This document shows positions 1 through 10,507 of a stretch of 64,000 nt of DNA, piece after piece. This DNA comes from Galdieria partita (taxonomy: Eukaryota; Rhodophyta; Bangiophyceae; Galdieriales; Galdieriaceae). Below the pieces are notes generated by a model. It saw only the letters and a program-made list of their open reading frames with translations. It had not been told where the DNA came from and ran no database searches. The first letter of the stretch is position 1. Every line of letters begins with the position of its first letter. The stretch covers positions 100,156 through 164,155 of the forward strand of contig BQMJ01000070.1 of assembly GCA_025991245.1 (NCBI GenBank), written 5' to 3'. Position numbers and translations under genes: made by a program.

Positions 1-1055
1 CTTATTCTGCCTCCCATACAGCAATGACGGAAGACAATCATCTGTCTCATGAAAAGTTGAAAGACTGTGAAGAATCAGTAAAAGCGTTGTTCACTTGTAT
101 GCAGAACAATATTCGAGCCAGAGATATTTGTACCAAAGAAGCTTTTGAAAATGGTATTACGGTGATGATGGCATTGGGAGGATCAACCAATGGTGTATTG
201 CATTTGTTAGCATTGGCACACGAAGCACAAGTAGATTTGGATATCGAAGATTTTAACCGAATAGGAGAACGAGTCCCCTTGTTGGGAGACTTTAAACCTT
301 CTGGAAGATATGTGATGGCAGATTTAGACAAGATTGGAGGTATTCCTATGGTTATGAAATATCTGTGGAAACATGGTCTTATTCATGGAGATTGTATGAC
401 AGTTACTGGAAAGACAGTGAAAGAATTGTTAGCCAATGCTCCTGATTTACCACAGGTAGAAAGTCCTCGTGTTATCGTTCCCATAGAAAAGGCGTTGGCA
501 CCGGCAGGCAGTCATATCATCATCATGAGAGGGAATTTGGCTCCTGAAGGCGCTGTTATCAAGTTGAGTGGGAAGGAACTGGCAATTCATCGAGGTCCAG
601 CTCGAGTATTCAACTCCGAGGAAGAAGCTCTAGATGCTATTTTGTCTGGGAATATAGTAAAGAATGATGTGGTTGTGATACGCTATGAAGGACCTAAAGG
701 AGGTCCCGGTATGAGAGAAATGTTGTCACCTTCTTCAGCTATTATGGGTTCTGGTTTAGGAAAGGATGTTGCATTGATTACAGATGGTCGGTTTTCAGGT
801 GGGACTCATGGAATTATGGTTGGTCATGTTACTCCAGAAGCTGCTGTAGGTGGCCCTATTGCATTGGTGGAAGAAGGGGATATTATATGTTTAGAGCCAA
901 GAAAGAAGTTGATGACATTGGAAGTGGATGAAAGAGAATTGGAGAGAAGGAGAAAACAATGGAAACCTATGAATAAGTGTCCACCACAAGGTTTGTTGAA
1001 AAAGTATGCTAAAACAGTTTCCAGTGCTAGTAAAGGTGCTATCACTGATGCTTGA
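1..1055 (+). CDS. ILVD: Dihydroxy-acid dehydratase, C-terminal part (5' end outside window)
   Basis: This enzyme dehydrates 2,3-dihydroxy-acids to 2-keto acids in valine, isoleucine and leucine synthesis, in the plastid in algae and plants. The frame is open to the left edge: before the first ATG at 24 the codons read PYSASHTA, which matches the conserved stretch just before the C-terminal half of the ILVD/EDD family, so the true start lies upstream of the window. Visible family motifs are [15 protein letters not shown] near position 165-210, the [11 protein letters not shown] block near 690-720 and the [11 protein letters not shown] block near 780-810. The Fe-S cysteines of the N-terminal half are outside the window. 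The stop is TGA at 1053-1055. No intron is seen in this part. Identification is secure; the compartment is inferred from the pathway. Confidence 0.96.
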   Translation, partial: YSASHTAMTEDNHLSHEKLKDCEESVKALFTCMQNNIRARDICTKEAFENGITVMMALGGSTNGVLHLLALAHEAQVDLDIEDFNRIGERVPLLGDFKPSGRYVMADLDKIGGIPMVMKYLWKHGLIHGDCMTVTGKTVKELLANAPDLPQVESPRVIVPIEKALAPAGSHIIIMRGNLAPEGAVIKLSGKELAIHRGPARVFNSEEEALDAILSGNIVKNDVVVIRYEGPKGGPGMREMLSPSSAIMGSGLGKDVALITDGRFSGGTHGIMVGHVTPEAAVGGPIALVEEGDIICLEPRKKLMTLEVDERELERRRKQWKPMNKCPPQGLLKKYAKTVSSASKGAITDA

Positions 1056-1259
1056 AGCATTTGTTAGACCCTATTGGATGAATGAGAAGCAAACACTCTC
1101 ACACACCATTGAATATTGCTTGGGTCCCAAATAAGCATTATTATTTCATAGAATGATTCGCTATTTGATTCTTAATCATCATCCAATGATATCGAGGCAA
1201 TGCTCGTCCCATCGGATCGTTGCGCCCTTTGAATTTCGCCCAAACCACACTTTTCCTAC

Positions 1260-3110
1260 ATGAACAAGAACGGTGATGCGAATGGTCTCAAGTCAACTCC
1301 ACTTTATGAAGAAGAAATAAGAAAAAACATAGCTGTGCTATCTGAAAAGATATTGGCGAAACCACAACAAAACTTGAAATACTTGAAGCAACTGTTTACA
1401 TATGCTTTTGATAATACGCCTACGCAAAAGGAACAAGTTGACACAGTTTCAAATATAGCAACTCTCAGTATCACTTCACTGGTAATCATATTCAAAGATA
1501 TTGTTCCTGGTTACCCAATCAACCAAAACGAACGGAAGGAAGAAGGAGTAACCCTGTCCGCTGAGACTTTACGAATAAGGAAATTCGAAAGTCAACTAGT
1601 AGAATATTATGTACAATTGATCAACCAATTGCTCAATCGTAGAAAGAAACAAGACAACAAGTCGGAAAAGAAAGGATTGGGTCGTTGGAAGAAGGCATTG
1701 AAGCAAGTTATATTACCTGCACATACGAGAGCTTTGTGCATCCTGTTGACAGACCTTGCCCATTTTAATGAAGCAGATAGAATAGCAAAGGCTTTGATCA
1801 AATATACACCTAGAGCCAATGAACAAGAACAAAGTTGGATACGAGAAACTTTAACAGAGCTTTTGAGTAGCTTACACCGAGTGTCTGGACATTCTATGAA
1901 GACTTGTCTGAGTATTTGTCAATATATGTGCGTATTTGCAGCCAAGTGGAATGTTTCCACTCCTTCTATTTTTTGTTCTGCCTTGTATTGTATAAATTAT
2001 GCAGCTTTGTACAGTGAATATCAACAAGCCGTACATCATCGAGGGCAGCCCACGCAGAGTGATATGTCTATGAAGGATCCTATTATAGACGAGAGAAGTT
2101 TTCAAAGAGATTGGAGAGAAGCACAAGGAAGACCAAATGAGGATGAACGTCGCATTCGTTTTGAAAGAGTGATACAATCTGTTGAACAGTTCTTATTGTG
2201 CATTTTGCAGTTTGCTGTAGATAAGCATGTTGGAAATATTCAATGTTTGCGAGAAGTTTTGGAGTTGTTTGTAAAAGTTTCTGTATATCTGTCAGACTTT
2301 AGTTTGCATCGGTTGGAATTGTATTTACAGAAGTTGTCCTCTCATCAAATGGAAGACATGGAGAAGAACTGTTTGATATTGAAAGCTCTTTACCAAGTTC
2401 ATTTCTTACAGAGGAAGACTCGTGGTTGGAAGGAGGATACTGGATACTTGGACAGTCTTTTGTACCAGAGTTGTGGGCGTTTATTGGATTGTCGATCAAT
2501 ACACAACACCGATACAAGTAAATTATTTGGCTCATTGTTCAAGTTGAGCCTTTGGTGGTTGAATCCAGCACGAGATCGATTGTTGAGAAGAAAAACGATA
2601 TGGAGAAGGTTGTTATGGCTCCTTTTGAGAACGGAATCTCCATTGTTGATGAATATCATTACAGCAATATTTATTCACGGAATTCCTGCAGATTGGAATC
2701 AAGCTTCCATAGATAGTGATGATCAGTGGAATGATTCTCTTGAAATGCTTATTCGTCAGTCAACGGATAAGAATCCGGACACTTCTTATTTAGATGACGC
2801 TCCTCCTTTTTATGAATATTTTATTTTAAGTCTACACTTTCATCCTTATATTAGGAACCACTTTTCATCCCTTATCCGTGGTCGTATTTTGCCCCTTAAT
2901 GATTCAATAGAGGAATGGTTGTCCATTTATACGGATGAAATGACATTTATTCCTCCAGTTGCACAAACAATGAAGAATGTAAGACCTTTGAAAAGAAACA
3001 GTTCATTTCTTGCTTCTTTGCCTGTTTTGGATGAAGAAGAGGAGAATATTCATTGGGAATCTTATCGAACCACAACGATGAACAATAAAAGAAAGACCAA
3101 GAAACGATGA
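1260..3110 (+). CDS. NOC3: Nucleolar complex protein 3 (NOC3/CBF-Mak21 family)
   Basis: A 616-residue intronless protein. The N-terminal part carries the NOC3 hallmark ITSLVIIFKDIVPGYPI (about residues 71-87), followed by the LRKFE-like segment typical of the family. The C-terminal half contains the CBF/Mak21-like region and ends in the short FHPYIRNHFSSLIRG motif that resembles the NOC 'HPTV' signature. NOC3 pairs with NOC2 in pre-60S ribosome biogenesis in the nucleolus and has also been linked to replication licensing in yeast. The tail is lysine/arginine-rich (NNKRKTKKR), as in nucleolar proteins. The start at 1260 follows about 200 bp of non-coding DNA. Only 20 bp separates its stop from the ATG of the next gene on the same strand. 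Confidence 0.93.
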   Translation: MNKNGDANGLKSTPLYEEEIRKNIAVLSEKILAKPQQNLKYLKQLFTYAFDNTPTQKEQVDTVSNIATLSITSLVIIFKDIVPGYPINQNERKEEGVTLSAETLRIRKFESQLVEYYVQLINQLLNRRKKQDNKSEKKGLGRWKKALKQVILPAHTRALCILLTDLAHFNEADRIAKALIKYTPRANEQEQSWIRETLTELLSSLHRVSGHSMKTCLSICQYMCVFAAKWNVSTPSIFCSALYCINYAALYSEYQQAVHHRGQPTQSDMSMKDPIIDERSFQRDWREAQGRPNEDERRIRFERVIQSVEQFLLCILQFAVDKHVGNIQCLREVLELFVKVSVYLSDFSLHRLELYLQKLSSHQMEDMEKNCLILKALYQVHFLQRKTRGWKEDTGYLDSLLYQSCGRLLDCRSIHNTDTSKLFGSLFKLSLWWLNPARDRLLRRKTIWRRLLWLLLRTESPLLMNIITAIFIHGIPADWNQASIDSDDQWNDSLEMLIRQSTDKNPDTSYLDDAPPFYEYFILSLHFHPYIRNHFSSLIRGRILPLNDSIEEWLSIYTDEMTFIPPVAQTMKNVRPLKRNSSFLASLPVLDEEEENIHWESYRTTTMNNKRKTKKR

Positions 3111-3130
3111 TGTGATGAGCTCTGATTGTT

Positions 3131-3897
3131 ATGGAAGAAAGCGTAAATTCTGCGACAGACACCTTTGCAAGGTTTTATAATCAAGGTCTAAGAGAAGGAA
3201 TTATGGAGGCACAAGAAAACTTGACAAAAGTAAGAAGTTGATAAGTTTGTTTGGTTGGTTGAAGCGTGTTTCCGTAGCTTGGTTATTGGGAAGGATTAAA
3301 CAGCGGAAATGCAGTAACCAAGTTACTGAATAAGTAGTATGTTGGTCTGTTGAACTGAAGCTGTGTTCATATATGTGGCTTTAGTACTAGTGCACTATTG
3401 GTATTGGAGTCGCTGAACAAAAGACGATTGTTATGGATAGAGGTAAAGGAGCTTTGATTCAACACCTATCACAAGGTATGCAACTTTTATAGGAAAAATC
3501 TTCGTTCCGAGGTCAACAGATAATAGAAACTAGGAAGCTGTTGGAGGATTTGTTGCACGTAAGTTTGTATCCATTTGTTTTATGGTAGTATACTTATTCA
3601 TAGAAATAGAAATATGAATCGACCCTGTTAGAGCTTGGGTCCAAGTACGTTGAAAAGGCACAACAGAAAAGTTATCTTTCCGAAGAAAACCCTCAAGTAG
3701 AGGAAATTTCGTCTCTCGAAGAGTTGAAGAAAAGTTTGTTTTGTGAGTTGGAGTATCATAAAAACGATATTTTGCGGGAGTCCCTTGACGGTATCCATCA
3801 ACTAGTGAATTCCGTGGATGAGCCTGTCAAAAGTCTTTTGAGGAGACTTTTTGTGAAAGAGTTGGGAGATTCAAGTGGAAAGTTTTTACAGGAATAG
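3131..3897 (+). CDS. YAE1-domain-like protein, five exons
   Basis: Hand-built splice model: 3131-3229, 3278-3333, 3385-3442, 3493-3558, 3610-3897 (188 aa). All four introns are GT-AG and 48 to 51 bp long, and the phases fit without a stop. The N-terminus has glycine-spaced helical repeats (FYNQGLREGI in exon 1, LGYWEGLNSG in exon 2) of the kind found in the Yae1/Lto1 N-terminal domain, where GxxxGxxxG-type helices load Fe-S clusters onto the ABCE1/Rli1 recycling factor. The rest is predicted helical and acidic/basic without recognisable sites. It follows NOC3 by 20 bp on the same strand, a context that also concerns ribosomes. The exon structure is well supported; the YAE1 assignment rests on the short glycine repeat only and could be wrong. 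Confidence 0.6.
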
Positions 3898-4132
3898 ATT
3901 ATTTTGTGCAGTGGTAGAGTTGAGTGTTACTGCAACTCATCTGTTCTTCGTGAGATATCGTTGAATGACTAGGAATCGTAGTGTCATTTTCTTCCATTTC
4001 TTTATTTGTAAATATTCTCCAATGTCTGTGTACGAATACTGCCAGAAGAACTTTCCGAAACAAAATAGGAATGGAAAGTTTTCTTGTTTTCATTCGTTAG
4101 ATCGAGTCGTTGCATTTTGTTGAAACAGCGAA

Positions 4133-5865
4133 ATGCCACAAGATGATGACAACTTGAATGCCTTTTTAGCTGTGACTTCCGCTGACCCGGAACTAGCTCA
4201 GCAGCTGTTAAATAGTAACCAAGGTGACTTGGAAAAGGCAATAGAATCCTATTTTGCTATAAAGGAAGCGGAAGTAGAGCTTGACCAAGCTGTTGCGCGG
4301 GATGCTGTGGTAGACAGTAGTAGAGTAAGCACTGAAAGTCGCGACGTAGAAGAATTTCACTTGTTATACATAGGAAGACATACTGAATCGGCCTCATGCA
4401 CCACCCTGTGTTGATGAAGAAGATGAAGAGATAATACCAGTGAGGAGATTGGCACCGAGAAGAACAAGTTCAAATGGTGGTTCAGAAGGAAGGGCAGACC
4501 GAGGTTCTAGCTATTCTAGTCACTTTAGTTTTCCAGAGAACTTGGGAGAAGGAAGATTGGGTGAACTTTATGCTCCCCCGTCTGACCTCAACTTTGAGGA
4601 ATCCTATGAACAAGCGCTGCAGTAGGTTTATTTTATGTTGCTCAGTTTTCAAGTGAGTCCATTGTCAACTAGGAAAGGAATAGAAGAAAACAAGTGGCTT
4701 TTGGTTAATTTACAGCAGCACGAAAATTTTTTATGTCTGTTGTTGAATAGAGAAGTTTGGTCGGTAAGTGCTTTGGAGCTTTATGGAATTCGTTGTCCTA
4801 AACTCTTCAAGGACTCCACTATTAAAGAGTTTATTCAGTCAAGTTTCATCTTTTGGCAACGTGACGTTCTTTCGGAGGATGCAGTTCAGTTTTGTGCCCG
4901 ATATTCTGTAAATAACTTCCCTTTTGTGGCTGTGGTTGATCCTCGCACTGGAGAGAAAGTATTGGAACTTAGCCTGGAAGAGAGTGAGAGAATAGAAAAG
5001 AATTACATAGTATCAACTCTTTGTAACTTTCTGGAGAGCAATGTTTTGGATGAGTGGACCGCACCTCGGTCGATTCGAAGAAGTGGAGCTATTCATTCCA
5101 ATCGTCAAAATTTTCAGTCATTTCGTGTTGGCAATGATACTGTTGAAGATGAGGCAACAGATAATGGACGAGAAGTAGAACAAAATGAAGATGCACAGTT
5201 GGCTGAAGCCATTGCCGCTTCATTGGAAGATCAGGAACGTCCTTCATCAGAGATAGGATATGGTGAATCTTATTCAAATGGCAAGTTTTACATGCAATCA
5301 TAAATTTTCATTGGCTAACCACATTTTAGAAGTACCGATAATACGTAATGATAGTGAAAGTCGGATTGCTTCGCAGTACGCATCTATGACAGACCCTCAT
5401 CTTAATGAAGAAAGAGAACTTAAGATGGAACAAGATGCTGCTTTAGCGGCAGCAGAAGCAGCAGATCGTGCACGATTGTCGCGTTTCGAAGAAGAAGAGC
5501 GCGAGAGAATTTTGCAAAAGGAAATGGAGTATAAACAACGAGAAGAACGTGAGGCATTGGAGGCCACCAAACACATGAGGCAACGAATGAAGAAATCGGT
5601 GTTGAAAGATGAACCTCCTGAAAATAGTCCACATGTTACAGAGTTGCTATTGAGGTTGCCAGATGGAAGGAAAGTTGTGAGAAGATTTCAAGACAGTGAA
5701 CCATTGCAAGCAGTAATAGATTATGTGGTTTATGAAACAGGATTATCAGAAGATGAGTTTCAGTTGCTTATTCCATTTCCGCGAAAGGTTTTGTCGGAGG
5801 TTAACGCTACATTGCAAGAATTGAACCTTACTACGAAGGCTGCATTAATAGTAGAGTGCAACTGA
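4133..5865 (+). CDS. UBXN7: UBA-UAS-UIM-UBX protein, UBXN7/Ubx5 family
   Basis: Spliced as 4133-4324, 4374-4621, 4673-5262, 5330-5865 (introns 49, 51 and 67 bp). Domain order matches UBXN7: an N-terminal UBA-like segment (AFLAVTSADPELAQQLLNSN), a thioredoxin-like UAS domain in exon 3 (NKWLLVNLQQHENFLC through NFPFVAVVDPRTGEKV), a UIM-like helix (DAQLAEAIAASLEDQ), a charged coiled coil rich in Glu/Arg in exon 4, and a C-terminal UBX domain (LLLRLPDGRKVVRRF ... LLIPFPRKVLSE). The UBX fold usually binds the N-domain of CDC48/p97, so the protein should deliver ubiquitylated substrates, such as those of cullin ligases, to CDC48. The 3' end converges on the alcohol dehydrogenase gene with about 136 bp between the stops. 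Confidence 0.9.
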
Positions 5866-6001
5866 CACAAATTCCTGTTGTAGGAGGAAATTCAATCCAT
5901 CTAAGTCATATATTGAGGTGTAAAAGATTTTTTTCTCAACTCGTCTTTTTATATATACAATACACTCTAAAGAACCCTCTCTCTCCACAACTCTTTTCGA
6001 A

Positions 6002-7027
6002 TTACAACTTGACTACCATTCGATATCGTACTTTGTTTTCTCGTACTTTGTCCAGTGCTTCATTCAAATGGTTGACAGACGTTACTTCACATTTGGGGAA
6101 GATTTGATGAAGAGCACAAAAGTCCAACATATCCTTAATAAGTGCTCTACCACCTGTGATGCTTCCACATATGGTAAGTTGTCTTACCATCAATTCTGTC
6201 ATAACTGGAACCTCCACATTGCCTAAAATGGCACCAACAATAGCCATCTTGCCGTTTCGACGCAAAAGTGCAGTATATTGTTGCCAAGGCAGTTTTTTAG
6301 GAACAGTGACTAACATAAAGTCAATCGTTCCTTGTGCCTCCTTCATTTGCTTCTCATCTGATGAATTGATAAAATGAGAAGCACCATATTCCTTTGCTTC
6401 GTTGATCTTGTCTGCACTCGAAGAGATTGCAGTGACTTTACATCCAAAGGCCTTTGCAAATTTCAATGCCATATGTCCCAAACCTCCTATCCCGACTACA
6501 GCCACGTGATCTCCTGGTTTCACGCCAAAACGACGAAATGGTGCAAACACTGTAATCCCACCACAGAATAGTGGCCCAGCATATTCCGGCGGGATCTCCT
6601 TTGGAATAGGAAAGGCAACCCTGGCATCAGCGATGGTCTTTCTAGCGAAACCACCTTGCGAGGCACCGAAACAGGTTGCTTCACCGTGAGGACACAAATT
6701 TTCATATCCTTCGATACACTCTTCACAAGACAAACAAGCACGACGATACCACCCGATTCCTACTCTATCTCCTATTTGAAGCTCCTTTACTTCAGTTCCA
6801 CGCCTGGATACTTTTCCAACAATTTCGTGACCAGCGACCTTGGGGAAACGAGAAGCTTCATCACCCCATTCTTTATCGATAATATGAACGTCGGAATGAC
6901 AAATACCACAGTATTCCACGTCAACTTCGACATCGTTTGGACCCAAAGTAGGTAGTTCCAGTTGATATGGAACCACCTTTGCTTTGGGCTCCATAGCTGC
7001 CCAACTTTCTGTTACCGTTTTGCTCAT
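6002..7027 (-). CDS. Zinc-dependent NADP(H) alcohol dehydrogenase, CAD/YahK type
   Basis: A 341-residue medium-chain dehydrogenase/reductase without introns. The catalytic zinc site is visible as CGICHSDVH followed by GHEIVGKV. The structural zinc loop is CLSCEECIEGYENLC, and the Rossmann motif is GIGGLGHMALKFAKAFG. Overall it resembles cinnamyl-alcohol-dehydrogenase-like enzymes and bacterial YahK-type aldehyde reductases, which reduce a broad range of aldehydes with NADPH. The length is complete for the family. There is no obvious targeting peptide, so the enzyme is probably cytosolic. The substrate cannot be told from sequence. A bacterial origin is possible given the YahK-like sequence and absence of introns, but a phylogeny would be required to claim transfer. 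It shares a 410-bp upstream region with divergent THOC5. Confidence 0.92.
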   Translation of the reverse strand: MSKTVTESWAAMEPKAKVVPYQLELPTLGPNDVEVDVEYCGICHSDVHIIDKEWGDEASRFPKVAGHEIVGKVSRRGTEVKELQIGDRVGIGWYRRACLSCEECIEGYENLCPHGEATCFGASQGGFARKTIADARVAFPIPKEIPPEYAGPLFCGGITVFAPFRRFGVKPGDHVAVVGIGGLGHMALKFAKAFGCKVTAISSSADKINEAKEYGASHFINSSDEKQMKEAQGTIDFMLVTVPKKLPWQQYTALLRRNGKMAIVGAILGNVEVPVMTELMVRQLTICGSITGGRALIKDMLDFCALHQIFPKCEVTSVNHLNEALDKVRENKVRYRMVVKL

Positions 7028-7437
7028 GCTGCCAACAATCGAAAAAACAGATATAATGCTAACGGATACATATCGGACACTTTTAAAACTCCATTGGAAG
7101 GTTCTACATCCGTCGGTTGAATCGTCGTCCGCATTCCACTGGCTGTGAATTCATCCCAACGTTCCCTCGACAGCTGTCCGTTTGGACTAATCCAGCAGGA
7201 AACCAGTTTTAAATAGCAGCAAGTACATATCCATTGATTTGAACTATTATTTGTCACACTTTTAGATAACATACAACAAATAACTAGTTGCACAGTAAAA
7301 GAATGATGTTTCTTTTTAAATGTCTCGATAAAGGATCATTTGATTTATATCATATATGTGAAACACGCATAGAGAGAGAGAGTATATGTTTGATATGAGA
7401 ATGCATATACTCAAGTGCCCACAAAAAATTTTGCCAC
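7028..7437. promoter_or_regulatory. Divergent intergenic region between ADH and THOC5
   Basis: A 410-bp stretch lies between the two start codons and must hold both promoters. It contains a short GA microsatellite (gagagagagag near 7370-7380) and AT-rich stretches. I see no canonical TATA box at a decisive position and no third gene. Confidence 0.5.
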
Positions 7438-9324
7438 ATGATGGATCGTTCTCTACAAGCAGCGATAGAGGCAGCAACGGATCTTCCGAATGAAGTGGGA
7501 AAGATCCAACAACAAGTCTCACAAGTAGAAAAGTGTTGTGAGGAGTTACGGGAAACACTTCGGCTTCTTGATGGTAGACCGAACGAATCAAAAGTGTTGT
7601 TGAAAATAGCAAGCTCTACAGCAAAACTGAAGTGGTTGAACAGGGAAAGTCATTTGACGCTGGAAAGTTGCAAGCTGGCTGTTCAAAAACATAAAGAAAG
7701 AGTACAGAATTCCCAGATTATTTTGGAAAATTATTTATATCAAAGGGAGCAGTTGAAAGAGGAAATTGCTAGTTGTCAAAGTTATCGAGGTTTGATAGAC
7801 GAAATCCCCCTTATTACTTTGGAAGAAGCCAGTGTGAGTATTCCATCGGAAGGGTTAGATAGCATCGAATATGAGCACCAAGTGATGCTGAAGCGTTTGG
7901 AAGCGGAAAAAGATAGGAGACAAAGCTTACTGAATCAAGTGGAAGAATTGAAACGAAAGAAAGATATTATGGAAACCGAATTGAAAGAATCTCGTCAGTT
8001 TTTGGAGAGTCTTCCCAAGGAGATTGAAAAGATCCACACTGCAGCTAGTCGTGTTTCAACCTTCTTTCACGACCACGGATTTGCTGATCGTTTCTTTTAT
8101 TTTCTTCGCGAAGACACTTTGAAAAGGATGTTTCTCCTACCTTTTCCGTTGTACGTTTTAGCACGACAAGCCTATGCATTTCAACATACTTATCAAGCAG
8201 ATAAACACATACAATTTCATATGGATATCATAGGAGATATAGATGCGGCAGAAAGTATGTGTGAACAGCTGAATACTGGATGGAATGCACCAGTCGAGAA
8301 TTTGTATGAAAGACATCCTTTACAAGTACAGTTAGAACTGGGAGGTCAGCCTGAGGGAGCTTTGGATGCTTCTTTGCAAAAGACAGTGACAGCGACGTTT
8401 TCCTATCTTTCATGTTTAGAGATTGTTGTTGTCTCATTTAGTGGAAATGCAAGTGATGGTAACTTGTCAACAGAACAGTTTGCTTTCTTATTTCCTGGAG
8501 ACGATGGAAGTCATTCTCCGAATCCAACCAATCATTATCTCGAAGAGGGAAAGTTTCAGTTTCAGCCTAGTAAAGCTGATGGCGCTCGTCCTTTTATTTG
8601 GGCACAGATTATATGTGGACTTGGCTTTCCATTTGAGTTGAATCTTTCCTCGTCCATGAAGGATGCAAAGGAATGGCTCCGAAATGCGTTGAATTATTCA
8701 AAGCATGTCGTATTTGGTGCCGTGATAAAGGCAATGGTAGCTCGGAATTACTTTTTACAGTCTCTTTCTATGCAGTTGGTAAGTCTCCAACGTCTTATTG
8801 TTCCTGTGAATGCGAAGGAGGCACAGTTACCTGGAGATCCTCGTTCAGAGTTAAAATCTTGGTCAGAGTTGGTAGATAATCAGGATTTTGCAACGGCTCC
8901 AACCAATTCTTCTTTTTATACATTAACTGGGACACGAAAGTTTCTATTGGAGATTCAATCTGAATCTATACATTTGAGAGGATTAGTAGCTGTCTGTCCC
9001 GATTATCCATTAACCTCACCTTACTGGTCATTGAAATGCATTCGTGGTCCATTACAAGACAGTGATTTGCGGGATATTGAAAGAGAGCTGTGCTCCTTTA
9101 CAGATGAGAGTTTCGAAGGAAATGTGCTTGGAGAGAATCTGTTGAGTATTCAGGTTAAGAAACTTCAAGCTTGTGTAGATATTTGTCAAGAAATCAATAG
9201 ACCTTCTCCTCATGATAGTATGATTGAACGACCTCGTTGGGATCGCTCCCTTCGTGGGAGAATGAGAACCAAGCCCTTTGTTTTCAACCCTGAAGCCAAT
9301 ATATTTGAACCTCGAATAGGTTGA
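7438..9324 (+). CDS. THOC5: THO complex subunit 5 (THOC5)
   Basis: A 628-residue intronless protein. The N-terminal third is coiled coil and contains the family pattern NYLYQREQLKEEIASC ... SYRGLIDEIPLITLEEA, followed by the long Arg/Glu helix (MLKRLEAEKDRRQSLLNQVEELK) characteristic of THOC5/Fmip. The remaining two thirds match the beta-rich C-terminal part of the family, with a segment resembling the central 'YPL/LP-plus-YVL' region (LLPFPLYVLARQAYAF). THO couples transcription to mRNA export in the nucleus. Two consecutive ATG codons stand at 7438 and 7441 and either can start translation. The gene is complete. Confidence 0.88.
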   Translation: MMDRSLQAAIEAATDLPNEVGKIQQQVSQVEKCCEELRETLRLLDGRPNESKVLLKIASSTAKLKWLNRESHLTLESCKLAVQKHKERVQNSQIILENYLYQREQLKEEIASCQSYRGLIDEIPLITLEEASVSIPSEGLDSIEYEHQVMLKRLEAEKDRRQSLLNQVEELKRKKDIMETELKESRQFLESLPKEIEKIHTAASRVSTFFHDHGFADRFFYFLREDTLKRMFLLPFPLYVLARQAYAFQHTYQADKHIQFHMDIIGDIDAAESMCEQLNTGWNAPVENLYERHPLQVQLELGGQPEGALDASLQKTVTATFSYLSCLEIVVVSFSGNASDGNLSTEQFAFLFPGDDGSHSPNPTNHYLEEGKFQFQPSKADGARPFIWAQIICGLGFPFELNLSSSMKDAKEWLRNALNYSKHVVFGAVIKAMVARNYFLQSLSMQLVSLQRLIVPVNAKEAQLPGDPRSELKSWSELVDNQDFATAPTNSSFYTLTGTRKFLLEIQSESIHLRGLVAVCPDYPLTSPYWSLKCIRGPLQDSDLRDIERELCSFTDESFEGNVLGENLLSIQVKKLQACVDICQEINRPSPHDSMIERPRWDRSLRGRMRTKPFVFNPEANIFEPRIG

Positions 9325-9614
9325 TTTTGTGGTATCATTTGTGTGTAGAAGGAGATGGCAGAATGAGTTTCTTGAAGAATGGATGGGCCTGTGATATTCA
9401 TGGCTCTCTATAGATGTAAAAGGCTGAACATATTGCACTATCCATATGACAACTGTTCTAAATAAACATTCTTCTGACATTGTTATCAGGGCACCTGATT
9501 CTTATTCATAACGAGTGGTCATTTTTCTCATACTGGAGGCTTTTCGAATATGTATGGATGGATCGAGAATACCACGAGTAGGAGAACTTGGCCAAGAACG
9601 AGAATGGACTGGGA

Positions 9615-10307
9615 ATGGTTGATGCATTCCAAAATAATAATGATGTTAGGTCTGTGATGGGCACTGTACAGAATAATGAAGAGTCAAGCTTTCCAGATGA
9701 CTTGCAAGATATTGAAACGGAGACTCCAAAGCTTGTTATATCTTGCGACTTGATAGAGGAAGAGGTGAACGAGTGGTATCGAAGGATAGACTATGCCAGC
9801 AACTTGTTACAGCGCTATAAAGTGGATGGGTCTAAGCAACAGTGGGATGAATGGAAAGAAGCAGTAATAGCTTGTATACAGGGACTGAAGTCACTCGTGG
9901 AAAACAGGAAAGCTGTGTTGGAGAGTTGGCTAGAAGCAGTTGCAACACAAGTATTTCCTATTACTCACAGTAACACTGGCTCAGTTGAGTGTTCGACAGA
10001 AGAGATTGAAAGGGAACTTATTGATGCAAAGATGACACTTGCACAAGTAGAAGAAGAGAATGTGAAACTGGAGTTTACCTATTCTCGATTGTTGCGAGAG
10101 GGAAACGAAGTAACGGAGTCAACAAGTATTTCCGAGTCGTTTATGGAAAGGTTCCAAAGTGCAAAACAACGAGTACAAGAGGCGGAGACAGAAAGAGAAA
10201 AGTTGAACGAAGAAATTGAAAGAATTCAGTCGCAGTTGTTTCTTTGTCGTAAGAAGAATCAGCACCTTTTGGAAGAGTATAGAGCTCTAGAAGGACAGTG
10301 GAATTGA
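9615..10307 (+). CDS. Coiled-coil protein of unknown function
   Basis: The first in-frame ATG is at 9615, because an in-frame stop (TAG at 9579) precedes it. The resulting protein has 230 residues. It is acidic and mostly alpha-helical. Residues about 140-230 form a heptad-like coiled coil rich in Glu, Gln and Lys, ending in NQHLLEEYRALEGQWN. I recognise no family. Short coiled-coil proteins of this type occur in kinetochore and tethering complexes, but nothing specific supports that here. The gene is intact, intronless and lies between THOC5 (same strand) and the convergent HCF173-like gene. Confidence 0.7.
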   Translation: MVDAFQNNNDVRSVMGTVQNNEESSFPDDLQDIETETPKLVISCDLIEEEVNEWYRRIDYASNLLQRYKVDGSKQQWDEWKEAVIACIQGLKSLVENRKAVLESWLEAVATQVFPITHSNTGSVECSTEEIERELIDAKMTLAQVEEENVKLEFTYSRLLREGNEVTESTSISESFMERFQSAKQRVQEAETEREKLNEEIERIQSQLFLCRKKNQHLLEEYRALEGQWN

Positions 10308-10507
10308 CTTGTAGAATATCTTTTTGAATAGCTTATTTATTTGGAAACAGTGGAAATTTGTGGTTTTCTATTTGTTGTTGCGATCAGTTTGACATCCAAA
10401 GAGTCGTGTTGAATAATACTTGGTTGTTCATATATTCAATCGTTTGAATCATTCTTGTGAATTTCCCTTGTTTTTACTGTAAGGAACATGAAAAAGATAA
10501 CCATTGA

